Made by a program: the position numbers and the translations under genes | Notes under the pieces: model-generated | Databases searched by the model: none | Told to the model about the DNA's origin: nothing | Seen by the model: only the letters and a program-made list of their open reading frames with translations | Assembly (NCBI GenBank): GCA_009763385.1 | Contig: CM019827.1 | Location: forward strand, 94,958,177 to 95,022,176 | Length of the DNA: 64,000 nt | From: Coix lacryma-jobi var. lacryma-jobi | Taxonomy: Eukaryota; Streptophyta; Magnoliopsida; Poales; Poaceae | Direction of reading: 5' to 3' | Shown: positions 1-10,044 of the stretch, in pieces | Layout of the letters: each line of letters begins with the position of its first letter | Position numbering within the stretch: position 1 is the stretch's first letter

Positions 1-1371
1 ATGAAAGATTACTTAGAGCCGGCCAATCATTGATTGTTACGAACAATAATGCTCGCAGGTCAAAGTGTTCCTGTTTGTACTCATCCCACACGCGTATGCC
101 TGGTTTGCTCCATAGAAGTAGAAGTTCCTCAACTAATGGCCTCAGGTAGACATCGATGTCGTTGCCAGGTTGCTTCGGCCCTTGGATGAGCAACGACATC
201 ATAATGAACTTCTGCTTCATGCATAACCACGGAGGAAGGTTGTAGATACATAGAGTAACTGGCCAAGTGCTATGACTACTGCTTTGCTCCCCAAAAGGAT
301 CAAAACCATCCGTACTTAAAGTGAACCTCAAGTTTCTAGCCTCATCTGCAAACTCTGGGAATTCTCTGTGTATCGCTCTCCACTGGGATCCATCAGCTGG
401 GTGCCTCAGCATATTGTCTACATTACGGTCTTCTTTATGCCACCGCAACAACTTTGCATTATCTTTATTTCTGAACAAACGTTTCAAGCGTGGTATTATA
501 GGAGCATACCACATAACCTTGGCAGGGATTTTCTTCCTGCTGGGACGTTCTTCACCCTCTACGTCGGCAGGATCATCTCGCCTTATCTTATACCGCAATG
601 CTTCACATCCCGGGCATGCATCCAAATTCTCGTATTCCTCCCAACGGTACAGGATGCAGTCATTAGGACATGCGTGTATCTGCTGGATTTCCAATTCCAA
701 AGGGCAGACGACCTGTTTTGCTTCGAACGTAGTGGTGGGCAATTCATTCGCTTTCGGAAGCATCTTTTTCATTATCTTCAATAACTGCCCAATTGTCTTG
801 TCGGATGTACCATTCTTTGCCTTCCATTGCAGCAGTTCCAGTGTAGTACCCAGCTTTTTTTGGCCATCTTCAGCAGTGGGATATAGCAATTTCCTATGAT
901 CCTCTAGCATGCGCTCGAACTTGACCTTCTCCTTGTCACTTTCACATTCTCTTTGTGCATCACGAATGACATCACCAAGAGCATCAACATCAGTTGCCAC
1001 ATCTTCTGCCGCTGCCGCATCTTTTTCACCATCTCCCCCACTCCAACATCATAGTAGGCACCGTACTGAGCAATAATATCGACGTGGGCCAATTTTTCTT
1101 CACCTTCTTCACCATCATCCATTACAACCCCCCTTTCTCCATGCTTCGTCCAACAAATATAGTTTGTTACGAAACCCGACTTCAACAAATGCGTATGAAG
1201 AGTCCTTGAGCATGAATATTCCTTCAAATTCTTACAGACGACGCATGGGTAGCACATGAAACCATCCTGCTTGTTTGCCTCAGCCACACCTAAGAAATAG
1301 TGCACGCCAGCAATGATCTCTTTGGAGCGGTGATCAACATTATACATCCAATTGCGTGACAACATCTGCAT
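1..1371 (-). pseudogene. CACTA transposase, tnp2 type, frameshifted and cut by the window edge
   Basis: The N-terminal part (1371 down to about 1030) is a transposase-associated zinc domain: it opens with WMYNVDHRSKEIIAGVHYF, then a CYPCVVCKN cysteine cluster, a HTHLLKSGF histidine segment and ICWTKHGE. From about 1026 to the window edge the adjacent frame encodes the Transposase_21 (TNP2) region, with LLQWKAKNGTSDK, IHACPNDCILYRWEEY and CPGCEALRYKIRRDD motifs. The two frames are separated by a one-base change in a run of A at about 1028-1032, so the protein would stop shortly after the first domain. The catalytic part continues outside the window. In the family this protein binds the element ends and catalyses excision. 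Identity is confident; function is probably lost unless the frameshift is a sequencing error. Confidence 0.9.
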
Positions 1372-1487
1372 TAAATATTACAACCATGCACTTAGTAGTT
1401 TCTCATGTTATTGCACAACACTCATGACATCACATGATTGATTAATTCAAGCAAGCTTGAGTACAACGAAGAAAATCACAGCTAGCA

Positions 1488-1981
1488 CTAAAAAACTAAA
1501 ACTAAAATGCACTTAAGAAACATAATTAGTTCGTGTCCGATCCCAACTAAAATAGACAGATCATTCGCTTCATCAGCATGGATGGGCTGCTGCGGCTGAC
1601 TCACTGCCTCATCACCTTCAGCGGCAACCTCCTGTGCAATAGAATTTCGTACGTGTTGAACGTACTCTTCCTCCTAGTACCAACCTTTACATCCACCGGT
1701 GTCCTCCCACTGCAATTAGAACTAAGAATAAGGAATTTAAACAACATCATCAAGCAAAACCGATACAAATGAACCATATTAATCAAATGCGGGTAAATAA
1801 TAACCACCTCATGGTCCGGACACTTGTAGAATATACGACCCTTGTTGATTCCCTCTTTTTTCACTCAGTACTCCTTCACAATCTTCTGCTTACACTCGCC
1901 GCAAGCAATGAGAGGAAGATCCGACCGCAAACACTTTGGATCCTGATGATGAGAGGTTGAGGACCCGGTCACGGTTGCCAT
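1488..1981 (-). pseudogene. GRF-type zinc-finger gene, two exons, with in-frame stops
   Basis: Seen: exon 1 (1981 to 1808) starts ATG and encodes about 58 residues including CGECKQKIV and GRIFYKCPDHE. A GT donor at 1807-1806 and an AG acceptor after a T-rich stretch at 1711-1710 define a 98-bp intron in phase 0. Exon 2 (1709 to 1488) continues WEDTGGCKGWY and an acidic EEEYV stretch. Together these give the Cys-x2-Cys ... Cys ... Cys spacing of the zf-GRF domain (single-strand nucleic-acid binding in other proteins), common in small grass proteins. Two in-frame stops, TGA at 1865-1867 and TAG at 1674-1676, sit where the family usually has sense codons, so it is a pseudogene. It lies between the CACTA end and the transposase on the same strand, either a second element gene or a captured host gene. 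The splice model is inferred from sequence alone. Confidence 0.65.
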
Positions 1982-2539
1982 CTACTATATCCATACTCAT
2001 TTTTTAAACTATTACATGCAAATTCCTAATTTTCTAAACAATTATAAATAAAAAAGACTCTAAATTTATCTATTTGTTTAGATAATCAAAAAAATATGAT
2101 ATAACAATACCAATTTCCACATCGTCTACTCTCTATATTCATTGTTGCAAACTATTATAAATTTCACATTTTTCTAAAGAAAATTAACTAAAAAGACACT
2201 AAAATTCATTATTACTCGTCTTGCATAAGTATGAAATATACAATGGATACTACCTAGCAATAGAAAACTTTCAAGTGATTGTGATGAACCAATTTAAACT
2301 ACTCAACTCTCTATGCTTGTTCTTGCAAACTATATATTTTAATTAAATTTCTCTCATATTCAAAAGACATGGTAGGAGATGAAAATAGTTACCTCAACGC
2401 AAAGAGATGATGACGGAGTCGAAGAAGATCACCAATTGACGTCGGAGAAGAAGAACAATGAAGAACAAGCAATAGCAACAGCAAGAACAAGCAAGGAAGC
2501 TCACTGAAATTTGAATGTCTCTGGCTCGGGGAGGAAGAA
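1982..2539. other. AT-rich CACTA non-coding sequence
   Basis: AT-rich sequence between the zinc-finger pseudogene and the subterminal repeats. No coding potential recognised. It would contain the 5' leader of the element's minus-strand genes. Confidence 0.5.
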
Positions 2540-2554
2540 GTTGGCAGGTTATAA

Positions 2555-2830
2555 GCCGGGGAGCTTTAGTCCCGATTTGTATTAAAAACTGGGGCTAAAA
2601 GGTGATCATTTGTCCCGAGGCAAGCCACAAACTGGGGCTAAATCTTTAGTCCCGGTCTGTGGCACCAACCGGGACTAAAGAGTGCCCTTTAGTCCCAGTT
2701 GGTAACACAGACTGGGACTAAAGGGTCCCTGCCCCGACAGATCTGCGCAGTAGCCGTTGGGGCAGACCCTTTAGTCCCGGTCCATGTTAGCGACCGGGAC
2801 TAAAGGGTCTATTAGTCCCGGGCGGCAAAA
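2555..2830. repeat. CACTA subterminal repeats
   Basis: At least eight direct and inverted copies of a TTTAGTCCCGGT / ACCGGGACTAAAG word, several paired head to head around short spacers. In CACTA elements such subterminal arrays are the transposase-binding sites. Confidence 0.88.
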
Positions 2831-2869
2831 ACGCCGAGACAAATGGCGATTTTGAGAATCGGCCAAAGA

Positions 2870-2887
2870 CCCTGCTCTGTAGTAGTG
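2870..2887 (-). repeat. CACTA terminal inverted repeat
   Basis: Reads CACTACTACAGAGCAGGG on the minus strand, beginning with the defining CACTA. It fixes the element boundary at 2887. Confidence 0.9.
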
Positions 2888-2946
2888 GTAGTAGATTAGT
2901 TTGAGGAGGTGCATGCTCAAGGTAGTAGATTAGTTTGAGGAGGTGC
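2887..2946 (+). repeat. 26-bp direct duplication beside the CACTA end
   Basis: A 26-bp string starting GGTAGTAGATTAG occurs at 2887-2912 and again at 2921-2946. The first copy begins at the last base of the CACTA end, so it lies essentially outside the element. It may be a local rearrangement at the insertion site. Confidence 0.8.
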
Positions 2947-3253
2947 GCGAGACGGCTACTCTAGCATAAACACAGGGACGAACACGGCGATTTAGACAGG
3001 TTCAGGCTGACAAGTCGCCGTAATACCGTACGTTCTATGTTCTGGTGGTTATATTATCTGGTGAGATTGGATAGTTTGAAAGAGGGTCCTTGCTCATCTT
3101 ATAGTCCGGGAGCAGAGTTACAATTTTCAAATCCTAACAGATTACAACCGGTTCCTTAACACCAGGAATCTGGATCTAACTCTAGGATCTTTCTTGGCAC
3201 GCAATGCTTCATGAGAGTCCCTGGTGAGCATAACAGACTCATCGCGTGCTACA
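2947..3253. other. Unclassified repeat-like sequence, no gene
   Basis: No convincing coding sequence. The composition, with phrases such as a tract ending in TTATAGTCCGGGAGCAGAGTTACA, resembles gypsy LTR sequence of grasses, but I cannot assign a family. It continues beyond the assembly gap. Confidence 0.4.
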
Positions 3254-3753
3254 NNNNNNNNNNNNNNNNNNNNNNNNNNNNNNNNNNNNNNNNNNNNNNN
3301 NNNNNNNNNNNNNNNNNNNNNNNNNNNNNNNNNNNNNNNNNNNNNNNNNNNNNNNNNNNNNNNNNNNNNNNNNNNNNNNNNNNNNNNNNNNNNNNNNNNN
3401 NNNNNNNNNNNNNNNNNNNNNNNNNNNNNNNNNNNNNNNNNNNNNNNNNNNNNNNNNNNNNNNNNNNNNNNNNNNNNNNNNNNNNNNNNNNNNNNNNNNN
3501 NNNNNNNNNNNNNNNNNNNNNNNNNNNNNNNNNNNNNNNNNNNNNNNNNNNNNNNNNNNNNNNNNNNNNNNNNNNNNNNNNNNNNNNNNNNNNNNNNNNN
3601 NNNNNNNNNNNNNNNNNNNNNNNNNNNNNNNNNNNNNNNNNNNNNNNNNNNNNNNNNNNNNNNNNNNNNNNNNNNNNNNNNNNNNNNNNNNNNNNNNNNN
3701 NNNNNNNNNNNNNNNNNNNNNNNNNNNNNNNNNNNNNNNNNNNNNNNNNNNNN
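3254..3753. other. Assembly gap, 500 N
   Basis: Exactly 500 undetermined bases, a round number typical of a scaffold gap of unknown true length. Apparent open frames running across it are artefacts. Confidence 1.
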
Positions 3754-4107
3754 ATGCACACTAGAGTAATAGTGGGCAACATAGACGTGGTGTCTAGGTT
3801 GGACGTTATCTTCGGATTGCCTCTCTTTCTCGGTGAGGTGGATAGCAGCAGGTGGTGATAGCACTGTCCGTTCTTGGCATTCCCCTCGTTTGACGTGAGG
3901 TAGAGCTTTGACCGGCATTGCTTGGCAGACTAGGCATACTCCAGAGACGGAAGCAAGCTGCGATAAAACGAAGTTATCTTCATTAGGCACCCTGGTGTGA
4001 TCGATTATTCTTATCCTTTGTTTACTTAATCTCATTGGTCTAATCTAGAATAGAACCACAGTAATGAAGAAGTATATAGGACCTTGAACTCTCCCAATGA
4101 TCTCACA
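3754..4107. other. Unclassified sequence right of the gap
   Basis: No recognisable gene or element end. A minus-strand open frame of about 94 codons exists but shows no familiar motif and merges into the N run. Confidence 0.4.
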
Positions 4108-4250
4108 CACTAGTGCAGAACAATCTTTTAGTCTCGATCGGTAAGGGTCTATAGTCAGGGTCACCGAGCTAGGACTACGTTTCCGGGACTAAAGGTCCAT
4201 CCTTTAATCCCGGTTCTGTGAACCTTTAGTCCCGGATGGCCACTAAACCT
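4108..4250 (+). mobile_element. CACTA-like end fragment or small non-autonomous derivative
   Basis: Begins CACTAGTGCAGAAC and carries TTTAGTC/GGGACTAAAGG words like those at 2555-2830, including a clear GGGACTAAAGG ... CCTTTAATCCCGG pair. No matching right terminus was found, so it is a fragment with an approximate right edge. Confidence 0.6.
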
Positions 4251-4494
4251 ATCTACTCTTTTATCATATTGTAGAGATTTCCTGTGTGTCCATTTACAAA
4301 ACTTTGATTTTTATCTTTTACCTCCCATATTAGTCTAGTCAGTATACTACATTAGTAGATGTAGGATCGTCAATGATCAAACTCTTTAACCTTTGCTTCC
4401 TGAGGATATAAATACGATACCCTGGAATACTCCTAGGTGAAAGCTACAACGGTATCTGTGCGCTTGTGGATTTGTCTGATGCGATAACGTATAC
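4251..4494 (+). mobile_element. LTR tail of an older Athila-like gypsy element (left part)
   Basis: Contains a TATA-like GATATAAATACG at about 4405-4416, then a U5-type segment running to the TATAC target duplication at 4490-4494. The LTR resumes after the inserted element at 35257/35262 and ends ...TAAACA at 35293, followed by a PBS. The 4415-4469 segment is the reverse complement of sequence just inside the inserted Athila LTR, so host and insert are related families in opposite orientation. The left limit is not determined. Confidence 0.65.
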
Positions 4495-5785
4495 TGTTGA
4501 TACCTGGGGTGGCATAGTAGAAGAAACCACAAGCGCACGGCTGTCAGTTGTAGCTTTTCACCTCAGAGTATTCCGGGGTATCGAATCCACGAGGAACGCG
4601 AAGTGATTTTGAGAAAACTAGGGGGTAAGGATATCTACGATAGTTGAAGGGAATAGGCACTATCTACTGGGGTAGATCCTAGTTCTATTAGACTTCTAGT
4701 GATTTAAGTTCTTTACTAGTGTACTGTGGGCGTACTAGCCTTTACCACTGACTTAGGTTGATCGCTAGCACAACGAGCCCTACTGTTAAACTAGACCAAC
4801 TACGTGGTGGGATTCAAGGCGCACAGGGCTGTCACCACCTGCTTGCTACCACAGCTATCCGGGCGCCTAGCCGTATGCACTGGCAATATATAGCCTAAGT
4901 ACCACACTTAATCTATAAATTACTACTACTAGCCCTGTACTAGAACTAGAGCACTTGAAACTAATATCAAGCAATGAAACAAACACACAAGTACTGAAAG
5001 TAAATACTTGAAGATAAAATAAGATACTAAGTTACCAAAGTTGAAGCGCAGAGTAGAGAGAAGCAGAGGTCTCCGACAACTCCGGAACTCTCCAAACTTC
5101 TACTCTTCTCCTCTCCAGCTCCTCTTCTAGTGAGGCACTCACACTCTCTCTAATCTCTCTATCATAGCAAGTGTGCTAATCTAACCAAATGGTGAGGAAT
5201 GATGTGAGGCTCCCCAAATGAGAGCTCTAGGGGCCTATTTATAGTGCTAGGAAGCTAGGGGGCTTATAGAGTGAGGGAGAGGTCGGTTAGGGTTTAGGGG
5301 GTGGCGCCCGCCACCTCTCTGCCGTCCATTGCAACCGCCATTCATCCAACGGTCTTCATTTGCTCTCCTAAGTTGGTTTGAGGGCGGTTAGGGTTTAGAC
5401 ACGTGTCCAAAGCCCACTATCCAGGTGATACTCTTCTTAGCCCTTGGATCAAACCGTCTTAGTGTGCAATGTCCAGGATTTGAGCTTGAGGTGACTCCCA
5501 CGGATCGATGACGTGGCTTGGGCCACTTTTGGCACGAATGACCTGGCTGCCGCCAGTAATAGGTGGCGGCCGCCACCTTGCTCAGGCCCAAATGGGCCAG
5601 AGTGGCTTGGCCTTGCTCCTGGTACTCTTTTTGGCCCAAATTCCATTATTTCCTGCATTAAGATAAGAAACTTTGCACATGTGGAAATGGTTAGTTATAA
5701 ACCAAATCTTCTACTTTTTATGTTGGTTTACCTTAGTTTTGGGTGAAATGTTGATGGTGAAATGATGCTTTAAGCACCATCAACA
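4495..5785 (-). repeat. 3' LTR of the Athila element
   Basis: Closely matches 33942-35256 over its length. It differs by a 20-bp deletion near 5303 between short TGGCG repeats. It carries the same minus-strand TATA box (5235-5244) and a GGCGGCCGCC palindrome block. Confidence 0.93.
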
Positions 5786-5798
5786 AGCTCCCCCACAC
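5786..5798 (-). other. Polypurine tract of the Athila element
   Basis: Reads GTGTGGGGGAGCT on the minus strand, directly abutting the 3' LTR: the expected plus-strand DNA primer for reverse transcription. A near copy lies at about 7145-7158. Confidence 0.8.
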
Positions 5799-7360
5799 TA
5801 ACCTCTTGCTCGTCCGAGCAAGCATGGACTTTAAAAATTGCAACAATTTTATTGAACTAAGCATTCACACAAGATGTTCAACTACCTATACTCATGTTGG
5901 TAACCTATCCAAGTGGCTAATAAATCATACCTATGGCGGTTGAAAGATAGAATAGCTTGCAAATAAGAGAAACACACTTTCCTCTTTTACATACCTTGGG
6001 TTTTAGGATATTTTCAAAAAGAAAATCATGGTTCATTGAATCTCTCTTTAAATCTCAAGGCACTAATGGTGTATATCCTCACTTTATGGCAAAGAAATGC
6101 CAGAGTCTATCCATGGTTTATGTGGAGTTTATAGGGAAAGGAAGGAATGTAAGGCACTTCTATCTCTCTTTTATTGCTAAGTCAAGTTTAGGATCATGGG
6201 AGAGTATAGGTATGCACTAGCCAAAGTATAAGGTGGACTAACTCAACTCCTTTGTTCTTTTTGAAACTCTTCTCTTACCAAGGATCATGGCTATATGCAT
6301 CTTTCTCTCTCTCTTTTTTTGAATACTTGGACACTTCTCCTTTTTAGAGCATTTGCTCTCTCTCTCTTTTTTTGAATACTTGGACACTTGTCCTTTTTAG
6401 AGCATTTGCTCTTTTTTTAGATACCATATAGCCATGTCCTTTGAAGGAATGAGAAAATTTATTCAATTCTTTTAGAACAAAATTTTGGAGGAGAACTACA
6501 TGAGTATACTCTCAGTGTGAGAGTTGTCTTAAAAAGGCATGGTTTGCCTTGGCTTTTAGAGCATGACTAAACTCTTCTACCTAGATCAACTATTCTTGAC
6601 AAAGCTCAAAGATTGATTTAGAAGGCTTTATGGGTTGTTCTCCTATACTCTAATATTTGGCTCTGGTAGGTGGATAGGAAAGAAAGATCATGAACCATGG
6701 TAATTTGGTTTTCAAAATAAAAACTACCAAGGTTGTAGCAGAGTACTAATGCAATTTCAATTACTACTTCTATATCTTATCAAACAACAACCAAGGTTGA
6801 CTTTCCTATCAAAATGAGTAGGCTACTACACATGAATAAAAGGTAGAATAACATGTCGTGTAAACACTCAATCCAAAAGAAATTGTTTCAGCATTTTTTT
6901 CTAGCTGAATTTTTAGTTCAAACCGAGACATCCAGTGATCCAAATTGTACAAAATTTAGAACACAGGTTTAGGGATTCACCTGGGTGTTTCGGTGTAGAG
7001 TGGCCTGGCGGCGGCCAGTAATAAGTGGCGGCCGCCATGGGCTTTGGCCATGCGGCTTGCAAACAACGTGGTAGTTACCTTGCTACGTTCACGTTACCGC
7101 TTTGAACATTTTGTCATGTTTTACAGAGGTGTTTAGAGAGGGGATTTCCCCCACACTAGAGGTTTTGGTACTTTTTTTATTTTTAAAATGAACAAACTTG
7201 ATGAAGGGAAAAATAATAAGGGTGTCTTTTTATTCATTATATAAAAATTTCCTAAACAAAAGTTCTAAATTGAAAATTAAACAATCTAAAATTTAAATCA
7301 AGCAAAATTAAACTTAAACTAAATCAAACTAAAAATCTAATTAGACACCCTAAATTTAAT
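5799..7360 (-). other. Athila 3' untranslated region
   Basis: About 1.5 kb between the last ORF and the PPT with no credible coding sequence. It contains a 53-bp tandem duplication, a second purine tract near 7145-7158, and at 7008-7045 a block resembling the LTR palindrome segment (GGCGGCCGCC with a CAGTAATA spacer). Confidence 0.6.
6304..6411 (+). repeat. 53-bp tandem duplication
   Basis: Two adjacent copies of a unit with CTCTCTCTTTTTTTGAATAC, then a TTGGACACTT core and TTTTTAGAGCATTTG. The GAATACTTGG landmark recurs exactly 53 bases apart (6321 and 6374). Probably replication slippage at the CT/T tracts. Confidence 0.88.
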
Positions 7361-8216
7361 CTAATCTAGTGAAGGAGCCTCGTAGAGATCCTCGAAGCCA
7401 GTCTCTTTGAAGAGATGCTTGATCTTCGAGGTGCAGCCCTTGCGGAGGATGGTGAACCGATCCTCCATATCCATTCGCCAGAGGGCTATCTCTGCGACTT
7501 GATCCTCCAAGGCGCTCTTCTCCTTGCGAAGCTTCTTCACTTCGGCGGCAAGTTTTTCGAGGGTTAATCCCTCCTCACCACTGCTATGCTCCATCTCGCC
7601 GGGGACTCCTGCCGGCGATGGGTTGAGACGGCGGCGCACAGATGGCTCGGAGAGCGACCCATTGGAGTCATGAGTGCTCACCTCATGCTCACGCAGCCTC
7701 TTCTCATAATGCCCATCGGGCATCCTCATGCCATACACCTCTAGTTTAGCCCTCTTAGGATTGGGGCTGTAGCTCCGGGTGCGCCTATCCGAGCCAAAGC
7801 TGACCCGGGATTTCGCCCTTGATGGAGTGGGCGTTTCATCACCCCTGGCCTTGATGGCCGGAGACTTCCTCAGGGTGATCTCCCTTGTGGTCGGCCTGGT
7901 GGGCGTCCTCAATTTCTTCTCGGGTGGCGCCACTGGAGGAGGATGAAGACGGAGCGGAGACGAGGCCAGGGGGCGTTTCACCCCTGGCGGCCGCCCAGCA
8001 GGGGTGGCGCCCGCCACTGGAGTGGTGGCTGGTGGCTTGCCCCTGCACCCTCCGATGGTGTCCCCTTGACATAAGTGCGTCAGGCAGCACCATAGCTAAA
8101 GGAGGCACGTCAAGTACCTCCATGTCGTCGTCGATCAAAGATCGGATGATGGCTTTGGTGGAGGATGAGATGGATCCTTGATGGTTATAGGACTCGGATT
8201 TCCGTGGAGACGACAT
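7361..8216 (-). pseudogene. ORF in env-like position, coiled coil, function unknown
   Basis: Two overlapping minus-strand frames probably represent one gene split by a frameshift near 8000: 8216 to 7839 (MSSPRKSESYNHQG...) and 8017 to 7361 (218 residues). The N-terminal half is low complexity, rich in Pro, Ser, Arg and Lys. The last 80 residues contain a predicted coiled coil (LEKLAAEVKKLRKEKSALED). I see no signal peptide or membrane segment, so calling it an envelope gene is not justified. Its place after integrase and before the PPT matches the extra ORF of Athila elements. It could be a nucleic-acid-binding accessory protein. Confidence 0.5.
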
Positions 8217-8611
8217 GGTTTTGGAGGAGGCTTGGCTGGACTTCGTGAGTGGATGGAGGGAGAAGAAGGAGTTCTTCTTTTAAGAAGGGGGAGAAGTGGA
8301 GGGATAAGCCTTAGATGAACTAACACATCCTCATCTCCACCTTTCACTCTTCCGAGCTCGGGATTAGCTGCCACATGGAGAGGGGCTTCTAAACCACCGC
8401 CTAGCGTGGCGGCGCCAGGGTTTGGTGGCGGCCGCCAGTTTGGAGTGGCGGCCACCACTCCTCCTTCGCGGGCATCGAGCGGGAGAAGGTAAGCCTCCTA
8501 AATTTCAAAGTTCCGAGGTCGAAATGGCTTGGTTGGGCCTAAAGAGGCCTTTCTCGGGGTTTTGGATGGACTAGGTGCATGAAATGGACAAGGGATAAAC
8601 TGGGTCCATCC
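8217..8611 (-). other. Spacer between integrase and the extra ORF
   Basis: Contains GC-rich GGTGGCGGCCGCCAG-type palindromes at 8400-8460. An open frame over 8135-8458 shows no recognisable domain and is not called. Confidence 0.5.
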
Positions 8612-9381
8612 ATTAATTGTCATGGGCTTGAGCTACTTCAAAGTTAATTATATCAATTTCATTTAGCTCATTTTTATCAAAGTCATAGAATATTTTTAAT
8701 CTTTGTCCATTGACTTTGAAAATTTGCCCATCATCACTTTCTAATGTGACGGCTCCATGGGAAGAGGTTGCAACAACCTTGAAAGGTCCTTCCCATTTGC
8801 TTCGAAGTTTACCATGTCCGAAAAGTCGAACACGGGAGTTAAAGAGTAAAACTTTATCTCCTACTTCGAACTCTTTCTTTTTGATCCGTTTGTCGTGCCA
8901 TCTCTTAGTCTTCTCTTTATAGAGCTTGGCACTATGATAGGCTTTCTCTCACCATTCTTCTAGTTCGGAAATTTGCATCTACCTATTTTGGCCAGCTTGG
9001 TCAAGGTCCATCTTCCATTTCTTAATGGCCCAATGAGCTTTGAACTCAAGCTCAACAGGAAGATGACAAGTTTTCCCATAAACTAGTTGGTATGGGGACA
9101 TTCCAATCGGGGTCTTATAGGCGGTCCGATCGGCCCACAGAGCTTCGGGTAACTTATGTTTCCATCCCTTCCCATTTCTTCTACCGTCTTTTGCAAGATA
9201 TTCTTTATTTGTTTATTGGACGTTTCGGCCTGTCCACTTGTCTGGGGGTGGTAAGCAGTGGTACATTATGTTGGACTCCTTGACTAGCTAAGAAATGTCA
9301 GAAGCTCTTATCTATGAAATGAGGGCCTCCGTCACTAATAACTAGTCTAGGAACTCCAAAACGAGGAAAGATGTTTTCTTT
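8612..9381 (-). pseudogene. Athila integrase, C-terminal part
   Basis: Reading leftward from the Sirevirus-1 insertion: the core resumes with the FGVPRLVISDGG segment holding the second catalytic Asp, then a GQAETSNK segment with the catalytic Glu, LPEALWADRTAYKTPIG, YGKTCHLPVELE, and a C-terminal FEVGDKVLLFNSRVRL ... KWEGPFKVV chromatin/DNA-binding tail. Frame changes occur around 9150-9300, where the conserved HPQTSGQAE stretch is one frame off its neighbours. The two halves (this and 20639-21243) join in frame across the TCTTT duplication. The enzyme would insert the cDNA into the genome; here it is broken. Confidence 0.85.
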
Positions 9382-9780
9382 TGAAGGACCGAGAAAGCAC
9401 TAGCAAGGCGACCAGAGGGGGGTGAATGGGAGCCACAAAAATTTCTCTCGAAACTTTGGCCAAATGTCCCAAATTCAACCCCGGAAAACTTCAACCGAAA
9501 CCGTGATGCCCACGACCCTTGGAAGAGGGTGGATGATCCCTAGGATCACAGCAAGGCACCACAAAGCGATAGCGAATCAAATGTCAAAAGCACCAAGACA
9601 AGTTCGACCCTCAAAAACCAAGTCCTGAACATAGATAGATGGCTACATCGATAAACTCCTAAATACCTATGCTAACAAGTAGCAAAGATACCTAGAGAGG
9701 TACGTCGATAAACGGGAAGTCCGGAAACCAAGCGAACAAGTCGGGAGAGCAATGCACTAAACCGGAGGCTTCAGCCAAAT

Positions 9781-10044
9781 CCCGGACTGTCCGGCAGTAC
9801 GGTCACGGACTGTCTGCCCAGTGGCGGACTGTCCGGGCTCAGCTGGCAGACTGTCCGCCGGCCAAAAGAGCAAAACCGCAATGCTGCTGAAGTCCCCTGG
9901 ACAGTTCCCGGACTGTCCGCGAAAACCAATGGCGGACTGTCCGCCTGTCAAACTTTGGTACTGTTCACTGAGACACACAGCCACTGCTCGGCTGAGTCCC
10001 GACGCGCGGACTGTCCGCCGGTCAAACCGCGGACTATCCGCGAA
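9781..10044. repeat. CGGACTGTCCG palindrome cluster (Sirevirus LTR)
   Basis: About nine copies of CGGACTGTCCG or near variants (CGGACTATCCG, CAGACTGTCCG). Palindromic CACCGGACTGTCCGGTG-like motifs in the LTR regulatory region are reported for Sireviruses, so this is a likely cis-regulatory array. Equivalent clusters lie at 19121-19362 and, decayed, at 55545-55682. Confidence 0.85.

Larger units (their letters stand above)
1..2887 (-). mobile_element. CACTA (En/Spm) DNA transposon, one end
   Basis: Seen: the right edge is a CACTA terminal inverted repeat read in reverse (ends ...GTAGTAGTG, i.e. CACTACTAC on the other strand). Just inside it lies a block of TTTAGTCCCGG/CCGGGACTAAA repeats, and further in are a transposase reading toward the window start and a GRF-type zinc-finger gene on the same strand. 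The three bases after the end are GTA; the matching duplication would be at the other end, outside the window. Known: this terminal plus subterminal architecture is diagnostic of plant CACTA elements, which move by cut and paste. The transposase is frameshifted, so this copy is probably not autonomous. Confidence 0.92.

Noticed and set aside
3142..4035. Long open frames on both strands across the N run
   Set aside because: They exist only because undetermined codons contain no stops; the flanking residues show no domain.
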